From contig JAFEDT010000004.1 of assembly GCA_018241445.1 (NCBI GenBank), positions 124,001 to 188,000 of the forward strand: 64,000 nucleotides of DNA, written 5' to 3'. The position numbers and the translations under genes were made by a program. The stretch is from Pseudomonadota bacterium. GTDB lineage: Bacteria > Pseudomonadota > Gammaproteobacteria > Steroidobacterales > Steroidobacteraceae. Position 1 is the first letter of the stretch; every line of letters starts with the position of its first letter. Shown in pieces: positions 7,917 to 15,460 of the stretch. The notes under the pieces are model-generated. The model had not been told where the DNA came from and ran no database searches. It was given only the letters and a program-made list of their open reading frames with translations.

Positions 7917-10016
7917 GTGCTGACACGTCTGCGACAGTCATGGATCTCGCTGTGGCCGGACCCGGCGCGTACCAGCCTGGGCTGGTGGCTGGTGGCGATC
8001 CAGCTGCTGCTGGTGCTGCTGGTGGGCGGCGGCATCACCTGGTATGCACGTGGCCTGCTGCACAGCCTGGCCGACGAACAGGGCAAGGCACGGGTGCAGC
8101 TCGCCGCGACGCTGGCGCGCGAGGACCTGCGCCGCCTTGGCGAGGACGCGCACACCCTGGCACGCTCGCTGGCCGAGCGCGCCACCCTGCAACGCCTGCT
8201 GGCGCAGGGCCAGCGCGATGCCCTGCCGCCGCTGTTGCGCCGCGCCTGCGAAGCCGGTGGTGCCGATGCCTGTGCCATCCTCTCCGACCATACCGTGCTC
8301 GCCGTATCCGGGCCGGCGCTCGACTGGCAGCAGATCGCCACGGCCGGCGCCGAACAGGGCGCAACCTTCATGGCGCTGCCCGCCACGGAGCAGGTGCCGG
8401 TGCTCGGGGCGCGCGCCGCACTGCCGCAACCCGGCGACTACGTGTACGTGGTGCGGCGCATGGATCCGCACCTGGCGCACACCCTGGGCGAGCGCGCCGG
8501 CGTCACGATCCGGCTGATCGACTACCGCAGCTACACCGCCGGCGGCGTCAATCCCTTCACCCCGCTGTACGCCGCGGCGCTGGCCGACGGACGGCTGGCG
8601 GTGCAGCGCATCGATTCGCAGGAGGTGTACGCCGCGGGTGTGCCGGTGTCGGCAGCCAACGGCGAGGCCATCGCACTGGTCGAGGCCCTGCTGCCCACCA
8701 GCGTGGTTGACAACTCCACCCGGCACCTGATCCGCAAGATGCTGGTCACCGCGCTGATCCTGGCGGCGCTGGCGGTGCTCGCCGCAGTGGTACTCGCCGA
8801 GTGGGTGGCGGGCCCGGTGCGGGCGCTGACCGCCGCCGCAACCCGCATCGCCGGCGGCGACTTCTCGGTCTCCATTCCCCCGGGGGGCGCCGCCGAGGTC
8901 GGTGTGCTGGCGCGCACCATGGAGGACATGCGACGCAGTCTCATCGGGCTGACCGGCACGCTGCGCCGGCGCGAGGCCGAAGCCCAGGCCGTGCTGTCCG
9001 GCATCGTCGAGGGCGTCTACGCGGTCGACCGCAACCGCATCATCCGCTACCTCAATCCGCAGGCCGAAAGGCTGCTGGGCGTGAAGGGCGGCGAGGCCAT
9101 CGGCCGCTTCTGCGGTGACGTGCTGCGCCCCTGCGCCCAGGACGGCCGGCGGCCCTGCGAGGCGCACTGCCCGATCGTGCGTGCACGCAGTGACGAGCGC
9201 GCCGTGCAGGCCGTCGAGCGCCTGCAGGCCAGCGGCGGCGAACCGCGCACCACGGTGATTACCAGCGCGCCGGCGGTCGACGGCCTGCAGGTGCAGGTGA
9301 TGCGTGACGAGACCGAACTGGAGGCCGTGCGGCACGCGCGCGACTCGGTACTGGCAAACATTTCCCACGAGTTCCGCACACCGCTCGCGGCCCAGCTCGC
9401 CTCGATCGAACTGCTCAGCGACGGGCTCGACACGCTGCCGCCGCCGCGCCGGCGGGAGCTGGTCACCTCCCTGCAGCGCGGCACGCTGCGCCTGACGCAG
9501 CTGATCGACAACCTGCTGGAGAGCGTGCGCATCGAGTCCGGGCAACTCGCGGTGCGCCGCCAGAGCGTGGCGCTGGCGGAGGTGGTGGAGGACGCACAGG
9601 CGCTGGTGGAACCGCTGCTGGCGCAGCGCCGCCAGCGCCTGCAGGTGGACCTGCCCGCGCAGCTGCCACTGCTGATGGCGGACCGCACACGGCTGACGCA
9701 GGTGTTCGTCAACCTGCTGGCCAATGCCAACAAGTTCGCCCCCGAGGACAGCGTGGTGCACATCGGCGCGCAGGCGGACGGCGGGCAAATGACCGCGTGG
9801 GTGGAGGACGCGGGACCGGGACCCGAACCGGGCAGCGGCCAGCTGTTTGCGCGCTTCCGCCGCGGCGAGGCCGAACCCGCCCCCGCCGGCCTGGGTCTGG
9901 GCCTGTGGCTGGTGAAGTCGATTGCCGAGCGCCACGGCGGCAGTGTCAGCTTCCAGCGCACCGCGCAGCAGCGCACGCGCTTCACCATTACCCTGCCGAT
10001 CGAGGCGTCCACATGA
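7917..10016 (+). CDS. Membrane sensor histidine kinase (periplasmic sensor, HAMP, PAS, HisKA, HATPase)
   Basis: Sensor kinase of the two-component pair encoded behind the sulfate transporter. GTG start two bases after cysW. Order: TM1 (~18-42); a periplasmic region of ~230 residues that looks like a double-CACHE-type ligand domain; TM2 (~275-297); HAMP (~295-350); PAS (~360-455); HisKA with the phospho-accepting H484 in NISHEFRTPL; HATPase (~590-695) with NLLANANKFAP and the GLGLGLWLVKSI glycine box. The PAS domain carries four cysteines, C399, C406, C414 and C418. Such Cys clusters occur in some PAS families and could bind metal or sense redox state, which is unproven here. Position in the cysATW operon suggests it monitors sulfate or sulfur status. 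Confidence 0.9.
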   Translation: MLTRLRQSWISLWPDPARTSLGWWLVAIQLLLVLLVGGGITWYARGLLHSLADEQGKARVQLAATLAREDLRRLGEDAHTLARSLAERATLQRLLAQGQRDALPPLLRRACEAGGADACAILSDHTVLAVSGPALDWQQIATAGAEQGATFMALPATEQVPVLGARAALPQPGDYVYVVRRMDPHLAHTLGERAGVTIRLIDYRSYTAGGVNPFTPLYAAALADGRLAVQRIDSQEVYAAGVPVSAANGEAIALVEALLPTSVVDNSTRHLIRKMLVTALILAALAVLAAVVLAEWVAGPVRALTAAATRIAGGDFSVSIPPGGAAEVGVLARTMEDMRRSLIGLTGTLRRREAEAQAVLSGIVEGVYAVDRNRIIRYLNPQAERLLGVKGGEAIGRFCGDVLRPCAQDGRRPCEAHCPIVRARSDERAVQAVERLQASGGEPRTTVITSAPAVDGLQVQVMRDETELEAVRHARDSVLANISHEFRTPLAAQLASIELLSDGLDTLPPPRRRELVTSLQRGTLRLTQLIDNLLESVRIESGQLAVRRQSVALAEVVEDAQALVEPLLAQRRQRLQVDLPAQLPLLMADRTRLTQVFVNLLANANKFAPEDSVVHIGAQADGGQMTAWVEDAGPGPEPGSGQLFARFRRGEAEPAPAGLGLGLWLVKSIAERHGGSVSFQRTAQQRTRFTITLPIEAST

Positions 10017-10684
10017 AGATCCTGATCGCCGACGACGACGCCGACCTGCGCGAGCTGGTGGCATTCACCCTGACGCAGGCGGGCTACCTGGTCATCCGCT
10101 GCGGCGACGGACCGACGGCCCTGCAGCGCTTCGAGGCGGAACTGCCCAACCTGGTGATCCTGGACATCAACATGCCGGGCATGAGCGGCTTCGCGGTCTG
10201 CGAGGGCATCCGCCGCCGCTCGCGCGTGCCGGTGATGATGCTCACCGTGCGCGGCGAGGAGGAGGACCTGGTGCGCGCGCTCGGCCTGGGTGCCGACGAC
10301 TATCTGAACAAACCCTTCAGTCCGCGCACCCTGCTGGCGCGCATCAAGGCGCTGCTGCGCCGTGCCGGAACGGAGAACACCGCGCCGCTGGCGGCCGGCC
10401 GCGTCGCCCTCGACCTGGAGGAGCACACGGTGACGCTCGCAGGCGGCGCGCCGGTGCGGCTGACGCCGCTGGAGCTGCGGCTGCTGCAGATGCTGCTCGC
10501 CAACGCCGGCCGCGCCGTCAATTCCGAACGGCTGCTGGTGCAGGTGTGGGGGCACCGCAGCGGCGGCGACCGCCAGCTGCTCAAGCAGCTCGTGCACCGG
10601 CTGCGGCAGAAAATCGAAGCGGATCCGTCGGCGCCGGCGCTGCTGCGCACCGCAGCCGCGGGCTACAAGCTGATGGTAGACTGA
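10013..10684 (+). CDS. OmpR/PhoB-family response regulator
   Basis: DNA-binding response regulator, 223 residues, whose ATG overlaps the kinase stop (ATGA). The receiver domain (1-~115) has the acidic pair D7-D8, phospho-acceptor D51 in LVILDINMPGMSG and the conserved Lys in YLNKPFS. The C-terminal winged helix (~130-222) has the LTPLELRLLQMLL and NSERLLVQVWG segments of the OmpR/PhoB class. Its likely partner is the kinase just upstream. Likely targets are the 11-bp phased GTCAC repeats in front of cysA and sbp. Thirty bases separate its stop from the convergent sbp stop. Confidence 0.93.
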   Translation: MKILIADDDADLRELVAFTLTQAGYLVIRCGDGPTALQRFEAELPNLVILDINMPGMSGFAVCEGIRRRSRVPVMMLTVRGEEEDLVRALGLGADDYLNKPFSPRTLLARIKALLRRAGTENTAPLAAGRVALDLEEHTVTLAGGAPVRLTPLELRLLQMLLANAGRAVNSERLLVQVWGHRSGGDRQLLKQLVHRLRQKIEADPSAPALLRTAAAGYKLMVD

Positions 10685-10714
10685 CCGACAGCCGGCCGGG
10701 GCCCCGCGGGACCC

Positions 10715-11752
10715 TCAGCGCCGCGTTGCCGTTATCTGGTCGAAGATCGCCCCGTCGGCGAAGTGCGTGGCCTGCGCCTGCTGCCAGCCGCCGAAGTCGG
10801 CGATGGTGACAAGCTTCAACGGCGGGAAGGTGGCCGCGTGGCGCGCCATCACTGTTGGGCGGCGCGGCCGGTAGAAATTGCGGGCGATGATCTCCTGACC
10901 CTCGTCGCTGTACAGGTAATTCAGGTACGCCCTGGCGACCGCGCGCGTGCCCCGCTGCAGCACCACCTTGTCGACCACCGCCACCGGTGGCTCGGCCAGG
11001 ATGCTCACGCTCGGCACCACGATCTGCAGGTTGTCGCTGCCGAGCTCGCGGATGGCCAGCAGCGCCTCGTTCTCCCAGGCGATCAGCACGTCGCCCAGCC
11101 CGCGCTGCACGAAGGTGATGGTGGAACCGCGCGCGCCGGTGTCCAGTACCGGCACGTTGTGGTACAGCCGTGTGACGAACTCGCGCGCGCTCGCCTCGCT
11201 GCCGCCGGGCTGCGCGCGCGCCCACGCCCAGGCCGCCAGGTAGTTCCAGCGCGCACCGCCGGAGGTCTTGGGGTTGGGGGTGATGACCTGGATTCCCGGC
11301 CTCACCAGGTCGCCGAAGTCGTGGATCCCCTTGGGATTGCCCTTGCGCACCAGCAGCACGATGGTCGAGGTGTAGGGAGAGCTGTTGTCCGGCAGCAGGG
11401 TCTGCCAGTTCAGCGGCAGCAGCTTGCCGCGCGTGGCGATGGCGTCGATGTCGGCGGCGAGTCCCAGCGTGACGACGTCGGCGGCCAGCCCGTCGATGAC
11501 CGCGCGCGCCTGCTTGCCGGAGCCGCCATGGGACTGGTCGATGCGCACCGACTGGCCCGTCCGCGCCTTCCAATACCGCGCGAAAGCGGCGTTGTAGTCC
11601 GCGTACAGTTCGCGCGTGGGATCGTAGGAGACATTGAGCAGTGTCACCCGTCCGGAGCCGCCCGCGGTGGGCTGGCAGGAAGCCAATAGCGACAGGCCGA
11701 GCAGGCCCGCAGCCAGCAAGGCTACAGGACGCGACAACCTGCCTGGAGTCAT
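10715..11752 (-). CDS. sbp: Sulfate-binding lipoprotein (ABC transporter solute-binding protein)
   Basis: Periplasmic substrate receptor that delivers sulfate or thiosulfate to CysTW. The start MTPGRL is chosen because it gives a compact signal peptide with a lipobox (LLASC); two upstream in-frame starts (11776, 11815) exist in a Thr/Arg-rich repeat. Family motifs include [12 protein letters not shown] near the mature N-terminus, [23 protein letters not shown], and [21 protein letters not shown]. About 345 residues, normal length. Sbp/CysP proteins of enterobacteria are soluble; a lipid anchor is a variation. It is convergent with the response regulator and transcribed apart from cysATW, with its own repeat-bearing upstream region. 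Confidence 0.93.
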   Translation of the reverse strand: MTPGRLSRPVALLAAGLLGLSLLASCQPTAGGSGRVTLLNVSYDPTRELYADYNAAFARYWKARTGQSVRIDQSHGGSGKQARAVIDGLAADVVTLGLAADIDAIATRGKLLPLNWQTLLPDNSSPYTSTIVLLVRKGNPKGIHDFGDLVRPGIQVITPNPKTSGGARWNYLAAWAWARAQPGGSEASAREFVTRLYHNVPVLDTGARGSTITFVQRGLGDVLIAWENEALLAIRELGSDNLQIVVPSVSILAEPPVAVVDKVVLQRGTRAVARAYLNYLYSDEGQEIIARNFYRPRRPTVMARHAATFPPLKLVTIADFGGWQQAQATHFADGAIFDQITATRR

Positions 11753-11810
11753 GCGCGATGTCGTGCGCGATGTCATGCGCCATCGTAACCGGCCCGAGCC
11801 GCGACAGTCA

Positions 11811-11849
11811 GTCACACTGCGGCCACACGTTGGTCACAAGACGGTTACG
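11811..11849. promoter_or_regulatory. Phased GTCAC-type direct repeats upstream of sbp
   Basis: Four hexamers on the plus strand at exact 11-bp steps: GTCACA (11811), GCCACA (11822), GTCACA (11833) and GTTACG (11844), 59-97 bases upstream of the sbp start. The motif and phasing match the repeats before cysA (4382-4409), but in the opposite orientation relative to the gene. This is the expected pattern for tandem dimers of an OmpR/PhoB-type regulator. Binding by the regulator at 10013 is inferred, not shown. Confidence 0.55.
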
Positions 11850-11907
11850 AAAGCAGCGGGGTCGGCTGGCCCCGCGCACTACACTCTCGCCAGCGCCTTT
11901 TGGCAGC

Positions 11908-11926
11908 AGTAGGAATCTTTCCTACT
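11908..11926. promoter_or_regulatory. Perfect 8+8 bp palindrome, candidate operator
   Basis: AGTAGGAATCTTTCCTACT: two perfect 8-base arms around a 3-base centre, AT-richer than its surroundings. It lies between lipB and sbp, about 156 bases upstream of the sbp start. The symmetry suits a dimeric regulator of LuxR/NarL or RcsB-like type, but the protein is unknown. It is not followed by a T-run on either strand, so a terminator is unlikely. The remainder of 11753-11987 holds the phased repeats and a GC-rich hairpin (11856-11875) without clear role. Confidence 0.4.
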
Positions 11927-11987
11927 TGGTCGTACCCCTGCGCTGCCAGGCCCAGGCCACCCCCGCGGGTCGCCTCGACGTGATCGC

Positions 11988-12599
11988 TCACACGAGATGC
12001 CGCAGCAGGTGCGGCAGCAGTCCCTGCGCGCAGGCCGCGACGCTGCGCGGGCCACCGAGGTCCTCGAAGCGCGTCATCTGCAACCCGGCGTAACCGCAGG
12101 GATTGATGCGCGCGAAGGGCGCCAGGTCCATGCAGACATTGACGGCCAGGCCGTGGTAGCTGCCGCCGCGGCGCACCCGCACCCCCACGCTGGCGAGTTT
12201 TTTCTGCGCGACGTAGACCCCCGGGGCGCCGCGCCGGCACTGCGCGTCGATGCCGTAATCCGCCGCAAGGTCGATCACGCTGCGCTCCAGCGCCGTCACA
12301 TAGTCGCGGATACCCAGGCCGGCGCGCTTCAGGTCGATCAACGGGTAGACCACCAGCTGGCCGGGTCCGTGATAGGTGACCTGCCCGCCGCGATCGATCT
12401 GCACCACGGAAATGTCGCCGGGGTCGAGCAGATGCTCGCGGCTGGCGTTCATGCCGAGGGTGAAGACCGGGGGATGTTCCAGCAGCCAGATTTCATCGGC
12501 GGTGGCGGCGTCGCGGCTGTCCGTGAAGGCCTGCATCGCCCGCCAGGTGGGTTCGTACTCCACCAGCCCCAGCTGCCGCACCCGCGGCGGCACTGACAT
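11988..12599 (-). CDS. lipB: Octanoyl-[acyl-carrier-protein]:protein N-octanoyltransferase
   Basis: Transfers octanoate from acyl carrier protein to lipoyl domains, the first step of endogenous lipoate synthesis. The ATG overlaps the lipA stop (TGATG), giving 203 residues, the usual length. Signature motifs are [18 protein letters not shown], the catalytic Lys in [20 protein letters not shown] and the catalytic Cys in [11 protein letters not shown]. It is downstream of lipA on the same strand, the reverse of the usual lipB-lipA order. Confidence 0.96.
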   Translation of the reverse strand: MSVPPRVRQLGLVEYEPTWRAMQAFTDSRDAATADEIWLLEHPPVFTLGMNASREHLLDPGDISVVQIDRGGQVTYHGPGQLVVYPLIDLKRAGLGIRDYVTALERSVIDLAADYGIDAQCRRGAPGVYVAQKKLASVGVRVRRGGSYHGLAVNVCMDLAPFARINPCGYAGLQMTRFEDLGGPRSVAACAQGLLPHLLRHLV

Positions 12600-13630
12600 C
12601 AGGACGCCAGCGTGCTGTTGGTGAGGCCGGCGTTGTTGCGGTTCAGGGCCTGCTCGGCGCGATAACTGGAGCGCACCAGCGGGCCGGAAACGCACTCCAG
12701 GAATCCCAGCCCCAGCGCATGCGCGCGGTAAGCATCGAACTGCGGCGGCGTGACGTAGCGCTGCACCGGCAGGTGGTTGGCGGTCGGCCGCAGGTACTGC
12801 CCCAGCGTCACGATGTCCACGCCCGCGGCCCGCAGGTCCGCCAGTGTTTCGTGCATCTCCGCGTCGCTCTCTCCCAGCCCCAGCATCAGGCTGCTCTTGG
12901 TCAGCACCTGCGGGCGGTGCCGCTTGGCCGCCGCCAACACCGTCAGTGTCTGCTGATAGCCAGCGCGCGGATCGCGCACCGGGTGGGTCAGGCGCCTGAC
13001 GGTCTCGATGTTCTGCGCGAACACCTCGATACCGGAGTCGACGACCGTCACGACATCCGCGATGACGCCCTGGAAGTCCGGTGTCAGCACCTCCACGGCG
13101 GTGCCCGGGTTGCGTTGCCGGATGGCGCGCACGCAGGCGGCGTAGTGGGCGGCGCCGCCGTCGGGGAGATCGTCGCGGTTGACGGAGGTCAGCACCACGT
13201 AACGCAGCCGCATCAGCTCCACCGTGCGCGCGGCGTTGTCAGGCTCCTGGGGATCCAGCCAGCCGTGCGGATTGCCGGTGTCCACCGAGCAGAAGCGGCA
13301 GGCGCGCGTGCACACGGCGCCCATCAGCATGATGGTGGCGGTGCCGGCGTTCCAGCACTCGCCGATGTTGGGGCACTTCGCCTCCTCGCAGACGGTCGCG
13401 AGGCGGTGTTCCTTCACCAGGGCGCGCACGTCCTGGTACCCGGCGCCGGCTGGCGCGCGGGCGCGCAGCCACGAGGGCTTAGGTGAGGGCGCGGCGGCGC
13501 CAGCAGCCTCCCGGCCGCGCGCGCGGATCCCGTCCCGCACCGCGGTGAAGCCCTGGGCAGTGACATATTTCTCCCCGCTGCGCACCGGGACGCGCTCGGT
13601 CACGACGGGGATGTCCTTCAGGTCCGGCAT
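12599..13630 (-). CDS. lipA: Lipoyl synthase (radical SAM)
   Basis: Inserts two sulfur atoms into the octanoyl chain on lipoyl domains. It has the two [4Fe-4S] cluster motifs expected: the auxiliary [12 protein letters not shown] and the radical [11 protein letters not shown], plus the C-terminal RSSYRAEQ that ligates the auxiliary cluster. The 343-residue protein has a slightly long N-terminal extension (~60 residues, Ala/Arg-rich) before the auxiliary Cys motif. Four bases after murU and overlapping lipB, so it is probably co-transcribed with amgK-murU. Confidence 0.97.
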   Translation of the reverse strand: MPDLKDIPVVTERVPVRSGEKYVTAQGFTAVRDGIRARGREAAGAAAPSPKPSWLRARAPAGAGYQDVRALVKEHRLATVCEEAKCPNIGECWNAGTATIMLMGAVCTRACRFCSVDTGNPHGWLDPQEPDNAARTVELMRLRYVVLTSVNRDDLPDGGAAHYAACVRAIRQRNPGTAVEVLTPDFQGVIADVVTVVDSGIEVFAQNIETVRRLTHPVRDPRAGYQQTLTVLAAAKRHRPQVLTKSSLMLGLGESDAEMHETLADLRAAGVDIVTLGQYLRPTANHLPVQRYVTPPQFDAYRAHALGLGFLECVSGPLVRSSYRAEQALNRNNAGLTNSTLAS

Positions 13631-13634
13631 ACGT

Positions 13635-14336
13635 TCATTCTACCGCAGGGCCGGTGCGCGACTCCTGCGCCAGCGACCTGTCCAGGGCCTCCAGGCGCCC
13701 CAGGGTCCCCACATCGCACCACCGTCCATGATGAATCTGTCCGTCCAGGCCGCCGGTGCCAATGGCGCGCTCCAGCAACGGCAACAGCGCAAACCTGCCG
13801 GGGCTGCAGCCGTCGAACAGTTCCGGGCGGTACACACCGATTCCCGAGTAGGTGTAAGTGACACGTCCCGGGGCCTGCGCGCGCAGGGTGACGCGAGTAC
13901 CCTCCAGCCCGAAGTCCCCGGCCGGGTGCTGGGGCGGATTGGGCACCAGCACCAGGCGCGAGCGCGGTGCCGGCGCACGCAGCAGCGCCGCGAAATCCAG
14001 GTCGCTCCATACATCGCCGTTGACGACCAGGAACGGACCCGGCCCGAGCCGCGGCAGCGCGTTGAAAATGCCGCCGCCCACATCCAGGGCACTCGCCCCC
14101 TCGTCGCTGTATTGGATCGCTACGCCAAACTGCCCGCCATCGCCCAATGCGGCACGCAGCTGCGATCCCAGCCAGGACAGGTTGATCACGACCTCACGGA
14201 CTGCGGCGCGCGCCAGGGCGCGCAGGTGCCAGACGATCAGCGGCGTGCCGGCCACGCTCACCAGCGGCTTCGGGATCGAATCGGTCAGCGGCCGCAACCG
14301 CTCGCCGCGGCCGGCGGCGAGGATCATGGCCTTCAT
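13635..14336 (-). CDS. murU: N-acetylmuramate alpha-1-phosphate uridylyltransferase
   Basis: Forms UDP-MurNAc from MurNAc-1-phosphate in the cell-wall recycling shortcut that bypasses de novo UDP-MurNAc synthesis. The 233-residue protein has the nucleotidyltransferase signature [12 protein letters not shown], the KPL segment and a nucleotide-binding GDVWSD motif. The start overlaps the amgK stop by four bases; in Pseudomonas amgK and murU are likewise paired beside lptD. A generic sugar-phosphate nucleotidyltransferase cannot be excluded from sequence alone, but the pairing supports MurU. Confidence 0.88.
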   Translation of the reverse strand: MKAMILAAGRGERLRPLTDSIPKPLVSVAGTPLIVWHLRALARAAVREVVINLSWLGSQLRAALGDGGQFGVAIQYSDEGASALDVGGGIFNALPRLGPGPFLVVNGDVWSDLDFAALLRAPAPRSRLVLVPNPPQHPAGDFGLEGTRVTLRAQAPGRVTYTYSGIGVYRPELFDGCSPGRFALLPLLERAIGTGGLDGQIHHGRWCDVGTLGRLEALDRSLAQESRTGPAVE

Positions 14337-15397
14337 GCGGCCCCACCTGCCGGCAGCACGGAAGCGGCGGGCTCAGCGAGCGACCGTGCATTGGCCGGCG
14401 CGAGGCGCGGCACCACCTGTTGTTCCAGAAATTCGCCGAGGCCGTGCAGCTCGCGGTAGCGGGCGCAGGTGTCGCGCACGTAGTCGAGCGTCAGCGGCAG
14501 GTCGTTCAGGTAGCCGGGCTTGCCGTCGCGGTACCACAGGCGGCAGAAGATCCCCAGCACCTTGAGGTGACGCTGCACGCCGATCAGGTCGAAGCCGCGC
14601 ACGAAGTCGGCCTCGTCCGCCCCCGCCTGCCCACCAAGGGCCAGCAGGCGCGCGCGGAACTGCCGCACCCAGTTGAGCACCCGTTCGCGCGCCCAGCCGA
14701 TATAGCAATCCTTCAGCAGCGACACCAGGTCGTAACCGGCCGGTCCGCGCAGCGCATCCTGGAAGTCGATCACGCCAGGACTGCGATCCGGTACCACCAT
14801 CAGGTTGCGCGAGTGGTAGTCGCGGTGCACGAACACCGGCGGCTGCGCCAGGGCCTCCTTCACCAGGAAGGCACGCGTCGCGTCCAGCATGGCGACATCG
14901 GCCGCAGTCGCTGTCAGTTGCAGGTGCCGGCCCAGGAACCACTCCGGCATCAGCCCCATCTCGCGCTGCAGTTCCCTCTCGCCGTACGGCGCCAGCTGCG
15001 CGCAGGCCGCCGCGCCATGCACCTGGATGTGCGCCAGGGCCTCCAGCGCCGCGCCGTACAGCGCCTGCGGGTCCATCCCGCTGCGCAGCAGCGGCAGGTA
15101 CTGCGTGCTGCCCAGGTCCTCCAGCAGCAGCAGGCCGCGGTCGATATCGGCCTCGAACACGTGCGGCACATGCGTGCCCAGGGCTTCCAGCAGGCCGCTG
15201 ACCTTCAGGTAGGGTCGCACGTCCTCGTGCGGCGGCGGCGCGTCCATGACGACATAGCTGCGCGGCTGGCACAGGACGCGGAAATAACGGCGGAAGCTGG
15301 CGTCGCTGGAGGCTGGCTCGATGCGCTGTACCGGCAGGCGCAGCTCGCGGGTGACCCAGTTCTCGAGCAGCGCCAGGCGCGCATCGGGCAACGACAT
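14333..15397 (-). CDS. amgK: N-acetylmuramate/N-acetylglucosamine kinase
   Basis: Anomeric sugar kinase that phosphorylates MurNAc (and GlcNAc) at C1 for the recycling route completed by MurU. The 354-residue protein belongs to the aminoglycoside phosphotransferase-like kinases: a Brenner-type catalytic motif VHRDYHSRNLM and a downstream metal-binding Asp in VIDFQDALRGPAGYDLVSL. It is divergent from lptD across a 63-base gap, the same layout as in Pseudomonas. First gene of the inferred amgK-murU-lipA-lipB operon. Confidence 0.9.
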   Translation of the reverse strand: MSLPDARLALLENWVTRELRLPVQRIEPASSDASFRRYFRVLCQPRSYVVMDAPPPHEDVRPYLKVSGLLEALGTHVPHVFEADIDRGLLLLEDLGSTQYLPLLRSGMDPQALYGAALEALAHIQVHGAAACAQLAPYGERELQREMGLMPEWFLGRHLQLTATAADVAMLDATRAFLVKEALAQPPVFVHRDYHSRNLMVVPDRSPGVIDFQDALRGPAGYDLVSLLKDCYIGWARERVLNWVRQFRARLLALGGQAGADEADFVRGFDLIGVQRHLKVLGIFCRLWYRDGKPGYLNDLPLTLDYVRDTCARYRELHGLGEFLEQQVVPRLAPANARSLAEPAASVLPAGGAA

Positions 15398-15444
15398 GCA
15401 GGATGAAAGGAGAATTTGGGGTGAGCGGGATGACGGGTGCTCAT

Positions 15445-15450
15445 TATAAT
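15445..15450 (+). promoter_or_regulatory. Consensus -10 box (TATAAT) just before lptD
   Basis: TATAAT sits in the perfect 10-bp palindrome CATTATAATG, ten bases before the chosen lptD ATG; no good -35 is seen at 16-18 bp. If used, transcription would begin around 15457, making lptD mRNA nearly leaderless. In such GC-rich DNA a perfect TATAAT is unlikely by chance, but function is inferred. Confidence 0.4.
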
Positions 15451-15460
15451 GCGCTCCCTC

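Noticed and set aside
10690..10712. GGGGCCCC palindrome between the response regulator and sbp as a bidirectional terminator
   Set aside because: Position is attractive but there is no T-tract and similar GC runs are common in this DNA.
11856..11875. GC-rich hairpin (GCGGGG...CCCCGC) as terminator
   Set aside because: Six-bp stem, no T-run on either strand.
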